This document shows, piece after piece, positions 5,588-6,200 of a DNA stretch of 6,200 nucleotides. The first letter of the stretch is position 1. Each line of letters starts with the position of its first letter. The position numbers and the translations under genes are program-made. The notes under the pieces are model-generated. The model was not told the DNA's origin. It was given only the letters and a program-made list of their open reading frames with translations, and ran no database searches. The stretch comes from Oscillospiraceae bacterium (lineage in GTDB: Bacteria > Bacillota > Clostridia > Oscillospirales > Ruminococcaceae): the NCBI GenBank assembly GCA_003516865.1, contig DPBR01000012.1, positions 1 through 6,200 of the forward strand. The letters are read 5' to 3'.

Positions 5588-5986
5588 TTACTTCTTCATC
5601 ACGCCCGCGTCGGTCATTTTGACGAGCGCCATTCCCTTGTCCTCGTCGCCGAGAACGAGAACCGAGTCGCCCTCGCCCAGACAGAACACCTCGCAAGCCT
5701 TTTTGGGAAGCCTGATTTCGCCGTTTTTCCCGACCGTTACAATACCGAAAATGTACTTCCCGCCCTCCTCGGCGGGCATACCTGCGTTGATATTCTTTGA
5801 AAGGACGTCGACGCTCACGCAGTACAAATCCGCGAGAGCAATCAAGTTGTCGATATTCGGGAGGGAAGCGCCGCTTTCCCATTTCGCGACAGCCTGCCGC
5901 GAAACGCCGAGCTTTTCGGCAATCTGCTCCTGCGTATAGCCGAATTTCTGGCGGAAGAATTTAAGGTTGTTATAAGCAAAGTCCAT
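5588..5986 (-). CDS. XRE-family HTH regulator with C-terminal AbrB-like domain
   Basis: This 132-residue DNA-binding protein has two recognisable parts. Residues 7-62 are an XRE/HTH_3 domain, with TQEQIAEKLGVSRQAVAKWESG (18-39) spanning the helix-turn-helix and SLPNIDNLIALADLY as the following helices. Residues about 78-124 look like a SpoVT/AbrB swapped-hairpin domain, with VTVGKNGEIRLPKKA and a later GDSVLVLGDED. The ATG at 5986 is preceded by AAGGGG (5999-5994) at 7 nt. In-frame starts further up (ATG at 6007, TTG at 6034) fall in the promoter itself and lack a ribosome binding site. It is followed by the DrrAB-like pair on the same strand and is most likely their local regulator, and probably autoregulated through the palindrome at 6054-6071. 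Its effector is unknown. XRE assignment is firm, AbrB-like assignment is good. Confidence 0.92.
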   Translation of the reverse strand: MDFAYNNLKFFRQKFGYTQEQIAEKLGVSRQAVAKWESGASLPNIDNLIALADLYCVSVDVLSKNINAGMPAEEGGKYIFGIVTVGKNGEIRLPKKACEVFCLGEGDSVLVLGDEDKGMALVKMTDAGVMKK

Positions 5987-6005
5987 AAACTTACCCCTTA
6001 TATAC

Positions 6006-6034
6006 ATTATATCCGTTTTTCCTATGCTTTTCAA
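6006..6034 (-). promoter_or_regulatory. Sigma-A promoter of the regulator/exporter operon
   Basis: On the minus strand, TTGAAA (6034-6029) is followed after exactly 17 bp by a perfect TATAAT (6011-6006). Transcription should start near 5999, only about 13 nt before the regulator's ATG, so the leader would begin at or next to the ribosome binding site AAGGGG. Confidence 0.82.
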
Positions 6035-6053
6035 TCAAGAGAAATTGTCTTTT

Positions 6054-6071
6054 TGTAAACTTTTGTTTACA
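6054..6071. promoter_or_regulatory. Putative operator, 18-bp palindrome
   Basis: TGTAAAC (6054-6060) and GTTTACA (6065-6071) are perfect 7-bp inverted arms around TTTT. The site lies 19 bp upstream of the -35 box, with its centre about 63 bp before the predicted transcription start. Palindromes of this length suit dimeric XRE regulators, so the adjacent regulator is the natural candidate ligand (inference). A second perfect 8-bp palindrome, TTGTACAA, lies at 6081-6088. Confidence 0.6.
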
Positions 6072-6088
6072 TTTTCTGAATTGTACAA

Positions 6089-6122
6089 AAAAACGCCCCT
6101 AGCACTCACTAGGGGCGTTTTT
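6089..6122 (-). terminator. Intrinsic terminator of the tRNA-Tyr transcript
   Basis: A perfect 14-bp stem, AAAAACGCCCCTAG (6089-6102) with CTAGGGGCGTTTTT (6109-6122), encloses a 6-nt loop. Read on the minus strand it is followed by further T residues (a run of seven in all). It lies 19 bp beyond the 3' end of the tRNA and separates it from the regulator's promoter. It could also work in the other direction. Confidence 0.92.
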
Positions 6123-6141
6123 CGCTGCCGGTCGCACCGAC

Positions 6142-6200
6142 TGGTGGGCGCAGGTGGATTCGGACCACCGAAGCGAAACGCAACAGATTTACAGTCTGCC
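6142..6200 (-). tRNA. tRNA-Tyr(GTA), 3' part (5' end outside window)
   Basis: Read on the minus strand, the anticodon arm is GCAGA-CTGTAAA-TCTGT, with the GTA anticodon at 6192-6190. A long variable arm (GCG-TTT-CGC core) follows, as in class II tRNAs such as Tyr. The T arm is GGTGG-TCCGAAT-CCACC, the acceptor 3' strand is TGCGCCC, the discriminator is A and CCA is encoded (6144-6142). The D arm and the 5' acceptor strand lie beyond the window edge. The T loop has C where the near-universal T55 is expected. Confidence 0.95.

Noticed and set aside
5987..6034. N-terminal extension of the XRE/AbrB regulator from a TTG or from the ATG at 6007
   Set aside because: Both codons overlap the -35 or -10 box of the likely promoter and lack a ribosome binding site; the ATG at 5986 has AAGGGG at 7 nt.

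Overview
The window looks like chromosomal DNA of a low-to-mid GC Gram-positive anaerobe of class Clostridia, probably a Ruminococcus/Oscillospiraceae-type genome. This is an inference from AAGGAG-type ribosome binding sites, AT-rich intergenic DNA with sigma-A style promoters, a LSGC lipobox, a tRNA-Tyr with GTA anticodon and long variable arm, and an XRE regulator next to an ABC exporter. No species can be named from sequence alone.

Layout. At the left edge (1-65, minus) there may be the 5' end of a divergently transcribed gene, with a plausible promoter at 124-152. Bases 66-397 are AT-rich leader DNA holding several small inverted repeats and a weak 24-codon ORF (253-327). A tight plus-strand operon follows (398-3717): a lipoprotein, two multi-spanning membrane proteins and an ABC ATPase. 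Its genes are separated by 9 bp, overlap by 14 bp, or are separated by 1 bp. The ATPase has the Glu-for-Gln Q-loop seen in the bacitracin/lantibiotic-immunity type (BcrA/LanF-like), so the operon is best read as a lipoprotein-assisted ABC system for peptide or drug resistance or sensing; the substrate is unknown.

The operon ends at a strong bidirectional terminator (3751-3776). Next to it is a roughly 175-bp imperfect palindrome with 25-bp terminal inverted repeats (3791-3965), most likely a MITE-like or other dispersed extragenic element, and the most distinctive non-coding feature here.

On the minus strand, reading leftwards from the right end, the order is: a partial tRNA-Tyr (6142-6200), its terminator (6089-6122), an 18-bp palindromic operator-like site (6054-6071), a near-consensus promoter (6006-6034), an XRE-HTH/AbrB fusion regulator (5588-5986), a hairpin (5555-5578), an ABC ATPase (4745-5485) and an ABC-2 permease (3981-4748, overlapping the ATPase by 4 bp). 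This is a typical regulator plus DrrAB-like two-component exporter cassette. The two ABC operons are convergent and meet at the terminator/palindrome region.

All full-length genes look intact. I see no CRISPR array, insertion-sequence transposase, phage gene or clearly new enzymatic system. The best candidates for something undescribed are the palindromic element, the structured leader with its small ORF, and the placement of the regulator's putative operator.
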